The notes under the pieces: generated by a model
Databases searched by the model: none
Told to the model about the DNA's origin: nothing
What the model saw: only the letters and a program-made list of their open reading frames with translations
Shown here: positions 10,534 through 19,999 of the stretch, piece by piece
How the letters are laid out: the number at the start of each line of letters is the position of its first letter
How positions within the stretch are numbered: position 1 is the first letter of the stretch
Made by a program: the position numbers and the translations under genes
Assembly: GCA_029204045.2 (NCBI GenBank)
Contig: CM055071.1
Span: forward strand, 17,766,867-17,830,866
Source: Tillandsia leiboldiana
Taxonomy: Eukaryota > Streptophyta > Magnoliopsida > Poales > Bromeliaceae
Direction of reading: 5' to 3'
DNA: 64,000 nt

Positions 10534-10614
10534 AGTAGAGAAGCCGACGAACCAGAAGTAGGGATAAATCCTAAGATTCTGCTTTCTTCCCTTCAGTGCA
10601 AGCTGCGTAGGAAA
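10534..10614 (-). pseudogene. Candidate isolated exon (membrane-protein-like), unidentified
   Basis: On the minus strand an acceptor TTTTTTGCAG precedes 10614 and a donor GTAAGT follows 10534. The 81 bases between are exactly 27 codons, open in the frame FPTQLALKGRKQNLRIYPYF, followed by WFVGFST. The aromatic, Lys/Arg-then-hydrophobic pattern looks like real protein. I could not place neighbouring exons or name a family. It may be a remnant of a gene on the strand of the mL40-like gene, or a chance match; evidence is the splice pair and composition only. Confidence 0.3.
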
Positions 10615-11787
10615 CTGCAAAAAATCCTCTTATTACCAACCATGTATCTGTCATCACAAAGAGATAAGAAAAGATATGCTTCTTGAACAATTAATAGTTC
10701 CCAAAACCAATAAATATCATACTTGTACAACTCTAGTTACTGAGGACTGTTAGGGTAAATTAAAGACCGCTGTCACTAAAACCAATAAATTCTTGTCCAA
10801 CTCCTGTGAGTAACAACTGCTACGGTAAATTAAACACCACTGTTCAGTAACATATTTTGAAGTTTCACGGAGGTAGGGGTTACTTGAATTAATTGCAATG
10901 GATACACTCTTAACTCCAATTTTTTTGTTTCCATCTGGTGACTCCATTCAGTTCCACTTGATTCCCCAATGGAGGCCTGCTGTGACAAGTTTGGTTCGGT
11001 TGCCGCCTCATTTGTTCGCAATGAGGCGGCAATTGATTTCAAATGCGACGTTTGTTTGAGATTAGGCAACAACCAACTATATGATGGCTCAACAGTTGAA
11101 TCAATTGCCAAATCATCTCATGGAGATCGCATGTCGATCATCTGAATAAGCTGCTATGCCATTGCTCCGCTTGGGAAACCGAATAGAACCTGCAATAAGC
11201 CAATAAATCAGTGACCAACTAGGCATTGAAAATGCACTGTATAAAAGTTGCATTGCTTTTGTATTGGGCAAATGCAACCTTGTGAATGTAAGAGAGCAAT
11301 CAGAAAAACAAGGAACCTAATGAGCCTTTCAGTTTGAACAAACGGAGAATTGATCAGCATATTAAATATATAAAAATTTGAACAAAGGTTCTTTTAGAAG
11401 AATTTTGCACTTTAACACAAGGAAATACAAATTTATCTTGTCTCGCTAGTTACCTGATATAGATGATCAATTACACCTGATACATTTATCTTAAATAACC
11501 AAAATTATTGAGTGAAGCAACCTATATATACTTCATGAAACCTGTCTCAAGTACAGTCCCATCAGGGCAACAGAAACTGACGCGAATTGTAACACCTTGT
11601 TTATAGCATTTATTCCATTAAGCTAACTATTCTCAAGATTAAGAACCAAACAAACAAAAAACAAAGCTAGTGCACATACTCCTGCCAATGATTTGTCTAT
11701 AAAAAAGGAACAATGGAAGCACCTCCACCATCATCATCGATAGATTGTTTTCAATTTTTCTGTAGATTGTTTTCAATTTTTCTGTGA

Positions 11788-12045
11788 CTGAAACCGGTTA
11801 TCCGCTTATGCATAGAGCAAGCCTTCACCATCTCATTAAGAATTACTGTCAAGAATAAATAACCCAACAGATCAAAATCATGAATACAAAAGCAAGAATA
11901 TGATGATTTTTTTATATGTGAAATAATCCTCTCAGCCTGACTACAAAGAAAGGTTTCTATATCTTGCTTCTTCAGAGTCTTCATAACAGCTTTACCTTCT
12001 CTAGAATACACCAATGAGCCCGGAGGGTATCAAACCTCTTCTTCA
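11788..12045 (-). pseudogene. Candidate exon remnant, unidentified
   Basis: The minus strand is open from about 12043 to 11788, with residues YPPGSLVYSREGKAVMKTLK and then KQDIETFLCSQAERI, followed by a low-complexity and hydrophobic run. The first half has a protein-like mix of charged and polar residues; the second half does not. An in-frame TGA lies just upstream, and no clear splice site or family was recognised. Directly to its left, 11741-11784 is a 22-bp unit (TAGATTGTTTTCAATTTTTC + TG) repeated twice. Confidence 0.22.
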
Positions 12046-12342
12046 AGAAGACGAAGTTATGGTGTAGAGCCACCTTAGTTAGGATTAACAGTTTAAAAAG
12101 AAAAGAGGAGCTTCAAGGTGTTTCAGTATTGGCAATCATATGCTACTTTTCCATTTCTCCAAAACAGGGACATGGACAGGGGCACTTCAGGTTTCTTGCA
12201 TCTTTCGAATGAAAATTCAAAAAAAATCTCAAATCTCAACCATAAATCCGATGCACCTGGATTATTAAAAGTTCAAATATATGAGAATCATAAATTCTGC
12301 AGCCCTTGTTATAATGAGTTCTTAGGCTTCCTTTGGCTTTGA

Positions 12343-12449
12343 GGTGCCACCACAACACTTGTAGGCAGAACAGATGCCCCCAAAGTAGTTGGATGAAATG
12401 CTTTAATTTTTACAGGAACAAACACTAACATTCTCAGAAACATGTCCTG
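12343..12449 (-). pseudogene. Candidate C-terminal exon remnant, unidentified
   Basis: Minus strand: an acceptor-like TTTCATGCAG precedes 12449. The frame then reads VPVKIKAFHPTTLGASVLPT, SVVVAPQSQRKPKNSL and a TAA just left of the given start. The Pro/Val/Ser-rich tail looks coding. Together with the two other candidates (10534-10614 and 11788-12045) it hints at a multi-exon gene or pseudogene 3' of the mL40-like gene. No family recognised. Confidence 0.22.
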
Positions 12450-13147
12450 ACTGCATGAAACACACGCTAAACATGATCAAACAGGCTAGCAGACTACAAT
12501 CAATCAAGATCAACCCAAAAGTAATATGACATGTGACATCTCACTATGAGCATCAAATTAAGGATCCACTACAAAAAAAAATGTACTCTTTGCATCGGAT
12601 GTGTTCATAAGTTTAGTAGTAGTGCAGATGCATAAACAAATGTGAATAGAACTGAAGGGTTCAGGCTATGAAGAGGGGTTCACCATATCTGGGGATGGGG
12701 ACTTTGACTAAACAACAGACAAAAACACATTTTTTATCTAATGAGCTTATATCCAGATTGAATTCAGATCGGTTCATCATAAATTAGATATACAGCAGAA
12801 GAAATATATTTCTCACAGAAATCATAAAATTCTTCTATTTTAAAATACTATCTCTAGGACTTCAACTATAACCCATCCACCTAAAGGAAAAGGAACTCAT
12901 TAAAACAATCAATGGGAAGTAAATACTGAGGTACTCCCCACTTTAGAGATAGGCAGTTCCTCTAGAGAACACCAAAATGGCAAAAGAAATTTGATACATC
13001 AATATGTGGAAATTGGGAGAGTGCTACGGTGAGGATACAGTACAAAGTCAAAGACACATGATCAAACTATATAAACAATTTTGCAACCAGAGCATCCTCT
13101 GAAAAAACTAGCAGCACTAAAAAAAAAGAATGAACTTCTACAGAACC
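12450..13147. other. AT-rich spacer
   Basis: No frames, splice pairs or repeats that I can support. Confidence 0.5.
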
Positions 13148-13920
13148 CAATGTTTAAAAAACGTGTGACACAAAGAGGCACAAGAGCCTTTTGGAGCCTA
13201 GGCGCAAAGCACGCACCTCAAGAAGGTGAGGCATACATTTAATAAAAATAAAACATTCTTACTAAACCTAGTTTAATTTGATATTTTACTATAAAATAAA
13301 TTCAAAATAATCATACAAAAACAAAATAATAATAAAAAAAAAACAATAAAGAAAACACATACATATAGATTCTCAAATTAAAAAAAAATATATTTCAAGT
13401 TTCAACTTAAAACTGATTGTGCTACCAATTTGGTCGTTCTTCAAGCAACATTCTCATCCTCATCCTCATCACTTTTCACCTAAAACTAAAAAATGATTGT
13501 GCTGCTTGTTCCTGCTGCCGCTGCTGCTTGCCTCCACTGCTTGCTACCGCTGCTTCATATCACTGCTGCTGCTGCTTGCTACGGCTGCTTCATGTCACTG
13601 CCGCTGCTGCTTGTTGACATTCGAGAGGGGATGGGAGGTGGGAGAACACGGAGGGAGAGGAACAACTTACTTTTTAGAGTTCTTTTCAAGTTATTTTTAG
13701 GATTTCTTCAAATCTCTTAGTGAGTTAAAATATAATGATCAAACTCAGAACGCGATAACTCAAAAACTTGAACCCAAAGGACCCTCAAAACTTAAATATT
13801 GCAAGGCACACCAAAGCCGAGCGTCTCGCGCCTCGCCTGAGGCGCGTGCCTCAGCGAGTGCTGCGCCTCACTGTTGCTGAGGCCCACGCCTCGTGTCTAG
13901 GCGCTGAGTTTCAAATGTTG
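13148..13920. mobile_element. Possible non-autonomous DNA element with GAGGCG-rich ends
   Basis: Imperfect terminal inverted repeats CAATGTTT (13148) and AAATGTTG (13913-13920, reverse complement CAACATTT) bound a segment. Its two sub-terminal regions are rich in GAGGCG/CGCCTC words (13165-13230, 13815-13905), a pattern seen in degenerate plant DNA transposons. No clear target duplication. The middle holds a GCT-rich stretch (13499-13617) that yields Leu/Ala/Cys-rich spurious frames. Confidence 0.35.
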
Positions 13921-14978
13921 TTGCTATCTACTCTGCATTGAAACATGATGCATTCCTTGCCAAAGTTGAAGATACATACTATTCCATGCAGTAAAATTTT
14001 GGTGCATGATCTTCTGTTGCAAATTCTCCAACTAACCTAGCGAGAGAATTTCAATTTTTTATACAATAAAATTCTATATCTTGTTTGCTTTTATATATAG
14101 CTTGAGGTAGAACAGAAAATTATTTAACAACTACGTTTGGAAATTTACAAATGGTGCATTGTTCGAATTTATTAATTAACTTAATCAACCAGAACTGGAA
14201 AAAAAAAAAAAAAAAAAAAAACATAATGGATGAGAGCATGATGAATTTCATGGGGAAGCACTTTAAATGACATTTTAGAGAATGTAAAGATGAAAGGAGT
14301 CTTTGCAAAATAATTAGTCAGAGCAATTCCAATCATATTTAACTTTGTGTCAAGAGGTGAAAGAAAATTTCAGAAGTCACGAGATCTACAACTCAACTAA
14401 TCTCAAGTGAGCCCAGCTATAAAAGTTTTCAGAAGAAAATTAATAATAGATCATAAAATCCTCCGTCGCAAGTCAGTTCTATTTTGAGCTATCTTTCCCT
14501 GAACAATTTGCAGCTAGAATTTTTCTCGATCACATTTAATTATGTCTTTTCTCACAACTATATAGCATCTACTGTGAAGATAAAAATTTTAAAAAACTAA
14601 ATCATAATAACACCGTTTTTAAAGTTGCTGCAATAATGCAGATGGATGAAGAGAAATAAACATGGGCGGCAAGATCAGTAGAGTGCAACAATTTATCCAC
14701 TTTCCGATACCTAAAACACTCATTTGGTATCAAATCACAGAATACTTATACCTGAAATATACAGAAAACAAAAAAAAACAAAAAAAACAAGAAATGAGAA
14801 ATATTTAACTTTTATTGATAAATTATCTCTCACTGAACAACCATTTGGTAACAAATCATGGATGGCTAAGCAACAATGTCCTCAAATCACTCGGCAGCTG
14901 AGACTACGAGTACATGGTGAAAAGCAAAAAACCAAGAATATAGCTCATAGTTCTCACCTCAAAAAGGAGGCTCTTTTT
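13921..14978. other. 3' flank of the mL40-like gene
   Basis: AT-rich, with a 24-base A tract (14197-14221). On the minus strand a good splice donor, TTTTTGAG|GTGAGAAC, occurs about 20 bases after the mL40 stop codon (14958-14951), so a 3' UTR intron is possible. Otherwise nothing supportable. Confidence 0.4.
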
Positions 14979-15794
14979 TCACCGCAGCTTCTCCTTGACC
15001 GAGTACTTCTTGGTGGCCTCCCGAACCTGCTCGATGTACCCCTCGATGGGCGGGGTGAGGGTGGCCATGAACCTGTTGGCCGGGAACGGCGTCAGGTCGG
15101 CAACCATGGCGGCGGCGCGGAGGTGGTCGGGCAGGGCGGCAATGGCCTCCTTCTTGAGCCGGAGGAAGTTCGACTCGGCGGCCTGCCGCGCGCGGTGGCG
15201 CCGCATGAGCACCCGGCTGTACTCCTTGGCGAGGCGGCGGCCGTCCTCGACAGTGAGCTCGTACTTGGGGATGGCGTCGGCGTCGACGAGGCCGAGGGAG
15301 ATAGGATCGAGCCCCGGGGTGCCCATGAGGACGCGGTCCTCGGAGGCGCCGGGGTTCTTGGATCGGGCCTTGGCGAGGTCGAGCTCGCGCTGGCGGTCCT
15401 TGGAGATGAGGCCGAGCTTCTCGCGCTCGGCCTCGCGGCGGCGGTCTTTGGGGGAGAGGTGGCGGAGTGGGGTGGGGGCGGAGAGGCAGGAGGAGACCAT
15501 CTGGTTGAGGCGCTCCACGGCGTCGCGGTGGGAGCGGCCGCCGCGGGACGCGGAGGAGGAGGAGTCCCCCGAGTCCGACTGCTTCTTCTTGGGGATGGAC
15601 GAGCGCTTCAGGGGCTGGCCCGATTTGAGCTTGGCCTTGCCCTTGGCTGTGCCGCTCACCGGCGAGCGCTGCTGGAGCTGGTGGGGCGGCGGCGGCGGCG
15701 GAGGAGGAGGATGAGCAGTAGAAGGTGTAGGAGCTAGGGTTAGGGTTCGGAGGGAGGAGAGGAGCCTCGAGGGGATAGGGCTTCGCCGGATCAT
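14979..15794 (-). CDS. Probable mitochondrial large-subunit ribosomal protein mL40 (single exon)
   Basis: 271 residues, ATG at 15794, TGA at 14979-14981. The only intact non-transposon gene in the window. Residues 1-45 (MIRRSPIPSRLLSSLRTL...) are rich in Arg and Ser with no acidic residue, as in mitochondrial presequences, and include a nine-proline run at about 29-37. A Lys/Ser-rich linker follows. From about residue 113 there are charged helices (LSPKDRRREAEREKLGLISK). The C-terminal half has the long basic helix AKEYSRVLMRRHRARQAAES, then ALPDHLRAAAM, DLTPFP and TPPIEGY (T at 247). This order (basic helix, leucine/proline-rich helix with H, D..LFPF-like motif, TPPI-Y) is what I know of the MRPL40/mL40 family, a mitoribosome large-subunit protein. 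The telo-box and site II promoter fit that class. The upstream GC-rich codons are monocot-like. Alternative: another plant mitochondrial protein of unknown function. Confidence 0.62.
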   Translation of the reverse strand: MIRRSPIPSRLLSSLRTLTLAPTPSTAHPPPPPPPPPHQLQQRSPVSGTAKGKAKLKSGQPLKRSSIPKKKQSDSGDSSSSASRGGRSHRDAVERLNQMVSSCLSAPTPLRHLSPKDRRREAEREKLGLISKDRQRELDLAKARSKNPGASEDRVLMGTPGLDPISLGLVDADAIPKYELTVEDGRRLAKEYSRVLMRRHRARQAAESNFLRLKKEAIAALPDHLRAAAMVADLTPFPANRFMATLTPPIEGYIEQVREATKKYSVKEKLR

Positions 15795-15803
15795 TGTCTT
15801 TTT

Positions 15804-15970
15804 ATTAAGGGTCTTTCTCTCTCTCCCTCTCTCTCTCCCTCTCTCGTCTATCTACTGAAGCAAAATTGGGGGAAGGGGTTTTAGGGTTAACGGGGAGCGT
15901 GAGCGAGCGGGGAAGGTGCGAGGAGTATTACCAGATTAAGGGCCGATAGGTTAGCTGAAAGTGGGCCTTA
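15804..15970 (-). promoter_or_regulatory. Promoter/5' UTR of the mL40-like gene: GA-rich leader, telo-box, site II
   Basis: On the gene strand a GAGAGA-rich leader lies at about 15846-15804, a telo-box-like AACCCTAAAA at 15888-15879, and GGCCCA (site II, TGGGCC on the plus strand) at 15967-15962. In plants the telo-box plus site II pair is typical of ribosomal protein and many mitochondrial protein genes. A second telomere-like stretch, GAACCCTAACCCTAGC, lies inside the coding region at about 15733-15748 and is translated as RTLTLA. Confidence 0.55.
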
Positions 15971-16520
15971 TTGAACCTGCGGCAACAACCATAGTGAAAT
16001 TGAATTTCATTTACCATGATGTTTTATTGGGCGGCGTAATGCAAACAAACCATGATGTTTTTTTCAATAAATAAATAAATAAATAAAAATTCTGGAAATG
16101 CTTTACATTTTCAGTTGAAATAGTTGGATTATAATCTTGCAATTCAAATTAGATGGTGTAAGATTGTTAAAATTTAATCATTTTTTTTTGTAAGCTTCTT
16201 ATGCTCTCCAAGCCTGAATTGAATGGCAAATATTGGCGTTTGGTGTTAAAAATATATAATATTTTTTAAATATTAGAAATCCAACTCATTGGTAAGAACA
16301 GAATTACTTACCAGCATAAAAACTATTATGAATTCTTGTCAATTAAACTGATAAATTGAATATCAAACTCAACCAAATCTATTATTTATTACTACTATAT
16401 ATGAAAGGAGAGTTGTTTAGCCTAAACTACTTGGAAGGCTCCCCGCAATTTCCGCCTGAGACGTTCCCTCACGGAGTACTTTTCCGTACATTTGAAGAGA
16501 CAATTGGGGCCCTTTCTTCC

Positions 16521-16940
16521 TCTGCTCTGAGACTGTGCTTGAGTGGTTCCTTCCCTTCTCTCTCTCTCTTCTCTCTCTCTCCCTCTATCTCTCCCTCCGC
16601 TCTGAGGCGATTTTCTCACCAACTCCACCGCGTGGCTCCCCTTCTCTGACCTACCTCCCACCGACTCCGCCGCGAAGCCATGTCCTGTTGCGGAGTTGGT
16701 GTTGCAGGCGGCGGAGTTGCCGCCGCAGCATGGCGACTCCCATCCTTCTCACCAACTCCGCCGCGGAGTCCTGTCCTGCTCCTGTTGCGGAGTTGGTGTC
16801 CTGTTGCAGACGTTGGAGTTGCTGCCGCGGCATGGCAACTCTCATCTCTCTCACTAACTCCACCGCGGAGCCTTGCCTTTTCTCCCGTACATTTCTCTCT
16901 CTCTCTGCTCCGAGACGATGCTTGAGTGGTTCCCTTTACT
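16521..16940 (+). repeat. Local direct repeats upstream of the AHL fragment
   Basis: Two blocks CTCTGCTC[TC]GAGAC...TGCTTGAGTGGTTCC (16521-16553 and 16904-16936) flank two to three diverged copies of a roughly 110-bp unit. The unit contains CAACTCC[AG]CCGCG, CCTGTTGCGGAGTTGGTGT and GCCGCAGCATGGC (16650-16870). CT-rich runs lie between. Frames here (Ser/Pro-rich) are repeat products, not genes. Confidence 0.5.
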
Positions 16941-16967
16941 TTTTCCTTTCAAATATTGTGTGGGCAA

Positions 16968-17174
16968 GGGCAGGTGGTGGGGGGCAGCGTGGTGGGCCCG
17001 CTCATGGCCACGGGGCCGGTGGTGCTCATGGCCGCGTCCTTCGCCAATGCCGTCTACGAGCGCCTTCTGCTCGAGGGCGGCGCGGACGAGGAGGAAGCCG
17101 CGCCGCCCGGGGCTGCCGCCGCACCGCCCGCGCCACCCGGGCAGGGCCAACAGCCGGCTGCATCCCAGTCGTCG
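16968..17174 (+). pseudogene. AT-hook motif nuclear-localized (AHL) gene fragment, end of PPC domain
   Basis: Translation from 16968 reads GQVVGGSVVGPLMATGPVVL followed by MAASFANAVYERLLLEGG, then an acidic and Ala/Pro-rich stretch to about 17174. This is the last third of the PPC (DUF296) domain of AHL proteins, plant DNA-binding proteins, and the start of their low-complexity C-terminus. AT-hooks, the first two thirds of the domain and the usual C-terminal end are absent. The sequence is GC-rich inside AT-rich DNA and ends abruptly at AGTAATTATTC. It lies about 280 bp from a Pumilio exon on the same strand, so it looks like a captured gene fragment, not a gene. Confidence 0.7.
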
Positions 17175-17455
17175 TGGGAAAGAGTAATTATTCTTAGTTG
17201 TTTTTGGTGAGGTACAAGTGATTAAGAATTGAAGCGAAAGGGATCAAGAAGAAGGAGCACTAATACAGAGAGAGAGTGAGAGAGCCAACATAGCTGGAAA
17301 GAGTCGGACTCACAGGCTCACGAGAGGTCAGTAGTAGTCGATTCAGTGTTTCATGCTTATACAGATCGATCATTTCAGATTTGTTTCTCTTCTCTAATTT
17401 CTTTCACTTTTAATAGCTGCCATCAAATAATTTTAAGTAATGCTGCATTTTTCAG

Positions 17456-17618
17456 GACAAGGGCAGTCCAGAAGTTGATAGAGAAACTCAAAACCAGGCA
17501 ACAGGTTTTTTTGGTTATTTCTGCCCTACGGCCAGGTTTGCTAGAACTTATCAAAGACCTTAATGGCAATCATGTAATACAACGCTGCTTGTAAAGTTTC
17601 ACTGTGGAGGTTAATAAG
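17456..17618 (+). pseudogene. Pumilio (PUF) repeat exon with one nonsense codon
   Basis: A single exon with an intact acceptor (TTTTTCAG before 17456) and donor (AAG|GTATAG after 17618). It encodes TRAVQKLIEKLKTRQQVFLV and then ISALRPGLLELIKDLNGNHVIQRCL, the signature of PUF RNA-binding repeats (RAVQ...LIE; NGNHVIQ contains the five-residue RNA-contact helix N-x-x-x-Q). An in-frame TAA at 17592-17594 follows RCL; the frame then continues SFTVEVNK to the donor. Normal plant Pumilio proteins carry about eight such repeats. No other repeats were found to 18960, so this is a fragment or a dead remnant. Confidence 0.75.
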
Positions 17619-19181
17619 GTATAGATTTTGATTCTGAACCTAATTGATCTATTACAGTTCAATAAGGTAGTGTATACCTTGATGAGTTGTGTAGATTCTT
17701 GTTTAATTACCTCTGTTCTTTAAACTTGATAAAGAAAGTAAACCCTCTATGTTTCCTATACATTCACTTTTGTTATTACTTGGTGGTAGTCATCTTCGAG
17801 GACTGACATGTAAATGAAACACTATTACTATTTTCATATTTCATCAATGGCATTCCTTTTCTGCAAATGTCATAATCTTCAGTATCTTCTTACTTATGAA
17901 GGAAGATGTCAACAAAAAAACCAGTTGTCCAACCAGCTAAACTTTCTTCATCTCTATTTATTTTTTTGCCCCTTTTTAATCTACTCAATATCATCGGTCA
18001 TATACAAATTCGAGAGCAATCTCCACATTGTCTACCTATAGGGTTACACTAGAACTGTTTCTCATAGTTCTTTCAGACTGTTCTTTCCTCTGTAGTTCTC
18101 TAACTGTTTCATATTTTTCTCTTTATAGTCCATTGATTTAGTGAAATCAGTAGATCGACATGTAAAGATGGTACAGTAATTTGTCCATATTTTTCATGTG
18201 CTTTTGTATAAATTCTTTTTGTTTCTTGGTGTGTTTACATTCTTTTCTTTTTCTTTTCATTTACCTGCAGAATATATTACTTCAAAATGTGAGAATTTGA
18301 GTTTGAAAATACAGTGCTTAATGAGTACTATAATTTGGGTTACCTTTCACGTTGAATCTACTCAATTCCAATGCATGATAGTGTTCTAGCTATTTTAGTA
18401 AATGTACAATATTTGGCCTTGAATCACCTGATATCTCTTTAACTCAAGAAAAACATCTTTTGAGTTCAGGACTTGCTATAAAATTAGTAGATTTAAGGAT
18501 TCTTCTTTAGTTCTTTATACTTTGTATTTTTTTTATTTTTTTTCCTTCGATTTGTAAGATTAATTTCTAATTATTCTTCAACCAAATTGCCAAGTATTTG
18601 ATGACAGTTTATTGATTTCAAGGCAGCCACCGGTCTTGGACCGTTGTTATTTATCCAACTTGTAGAAATTTCTATCACGTGAGGTTGTAATGGAACTCAC
18701 ATATGTGCCTTTGGAAATATTCTTCGTAGCTGAAAAAAAAATCTTTGATCGAGTGACAGATATTAAATTTGTGTCTCTTTTCCTCATTTTCTCCTTATTG
18801 TTCATGAAAAATTATATTCTCACTTATAACATTGAAAACCTTATAATATATAAAATATTTCTATCTTTATAAATAATTTATTATTTATTACTTATTAATT
18901 ACTAATTATTAATATTAATTTATGTAAATTTATTCATCCGAAGCGCGGGTATTTAATTAATTACAACATTAAATAAGAGTTAGAATAATATATCTGGAGA
19001 TAGAGAAGTCACGCTTGTACTCCCAACTCTTCCGCCTCCTCTCCAATAAGAGCAATATTATGTCCATCCAATCTACCAAAATATCATATGCACCAAATCA
19101 ACTTTTTAACTATTAGTATTTTAAAATCATAATTTAACTTAACAAATATAATATGCACAGTAAAACAGCCTATCTATAAAA
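17619..19181. other. AT-rich non-coding DNA
   Basis: No further Pumilio exons or other genes could be recognised. T-rich runs near 18520-18545 and AT-only stretches near 18880-18920. It ends at the target site TAAAA of the copia element. Confidence 0.5.
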
Positions 19182-19634
19182 TGATGGGATTTATATGGTA
19201 TAAAATAAAATCGAATACATACCAATATTCAGGATCATAAATAAAACTGTAAATTAACTTACAAAGCGTCATCGAGAAAAAATTCTTGATTAAACAGCGG
19301 AAGCAAGAAATTCGGTTGCAATACTAAACCGTACCGACCGAACTAGGTAATCTGGTTTCTCCTCCTTTCTCAGGCACTCTTCCGTATGATGTGAATTTAA
19401 TGGATAATCTTACCAGAATGCACATGAGTAGGTGGCAGGACCCGTACCCCTTTATATAGATTCCAGATCGACTTCCCATCAAAGTCTGATTAGGATTCTA
19501 TTTAATTTAAATGGATGGGAAAGGGATAAGATATACCATATCAAGTAATTCTATATCTTTTAGGACTGACCTTATCTATAGTAAATCCAAATTTAAATAT
19601 AATTAATTATGCCACATATATGGAAATCCTAACA
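19182..19634 (-). repeat. 3' LTR of the copia element
   Basis: Plus strand starts TGATGGGATTTATATGG and ends GGAAATCCTAACA. On the element strand it starts TGTTAGGATTTCC. The right end abuts the polypurine tract. Confidence 0.93.
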
Positions 19635-19999
19635 ATCTCCCACTTGGCTTATATTAATTATATTTCATGAACGGATTTCTATACTCCAAACTTTATTGCG
19701 CATTATTGAAAACTTTATGGTCAAATACCTTAGAACTCACTTGATCCTTAACTCAAACTAAAAGACTACAATGATAGGAACTATGGCGGTCCACCTCTAT
19801 ATATTAAAATTTTCCTTCCATAATTACCATATCATCTTCATCTCCTAGCCAAGCACTTTATATGGCACAACTTTATGAATGAACTAAAACTATATGTCCA
19901 TTCGTTAACAGACAAAGCTTTATGTCTATTAAACGGTCCAATACAGCTGCATCAAAACGGTAACTTTATTGAAAAAAAGATAAAAATAATGTCAGAATC

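Noticed and set aside
13417..13720. Leu/Cys/Ala-rich small frames
   Set aside because: Encoded by a GCT-rich microsatellite inside a repeat element.
14724..15737. 337-codon open frame on the plus strand over the mL40-like gene
   Set aside because: It is the GC-rich antisense of the conserved minus-strand gene; its residues (long Gly/Ala/Val/Leu runs) have no domain and its first third is AT-rich flank.
16422..16661. Minus-strand frame containing EKYSVRERLR, similar to KKYSVKEKLR at the end of the mL40-like protein
   Set aside because: Only about ten residues agree and the rest is low complexity; no further homology to the gene.
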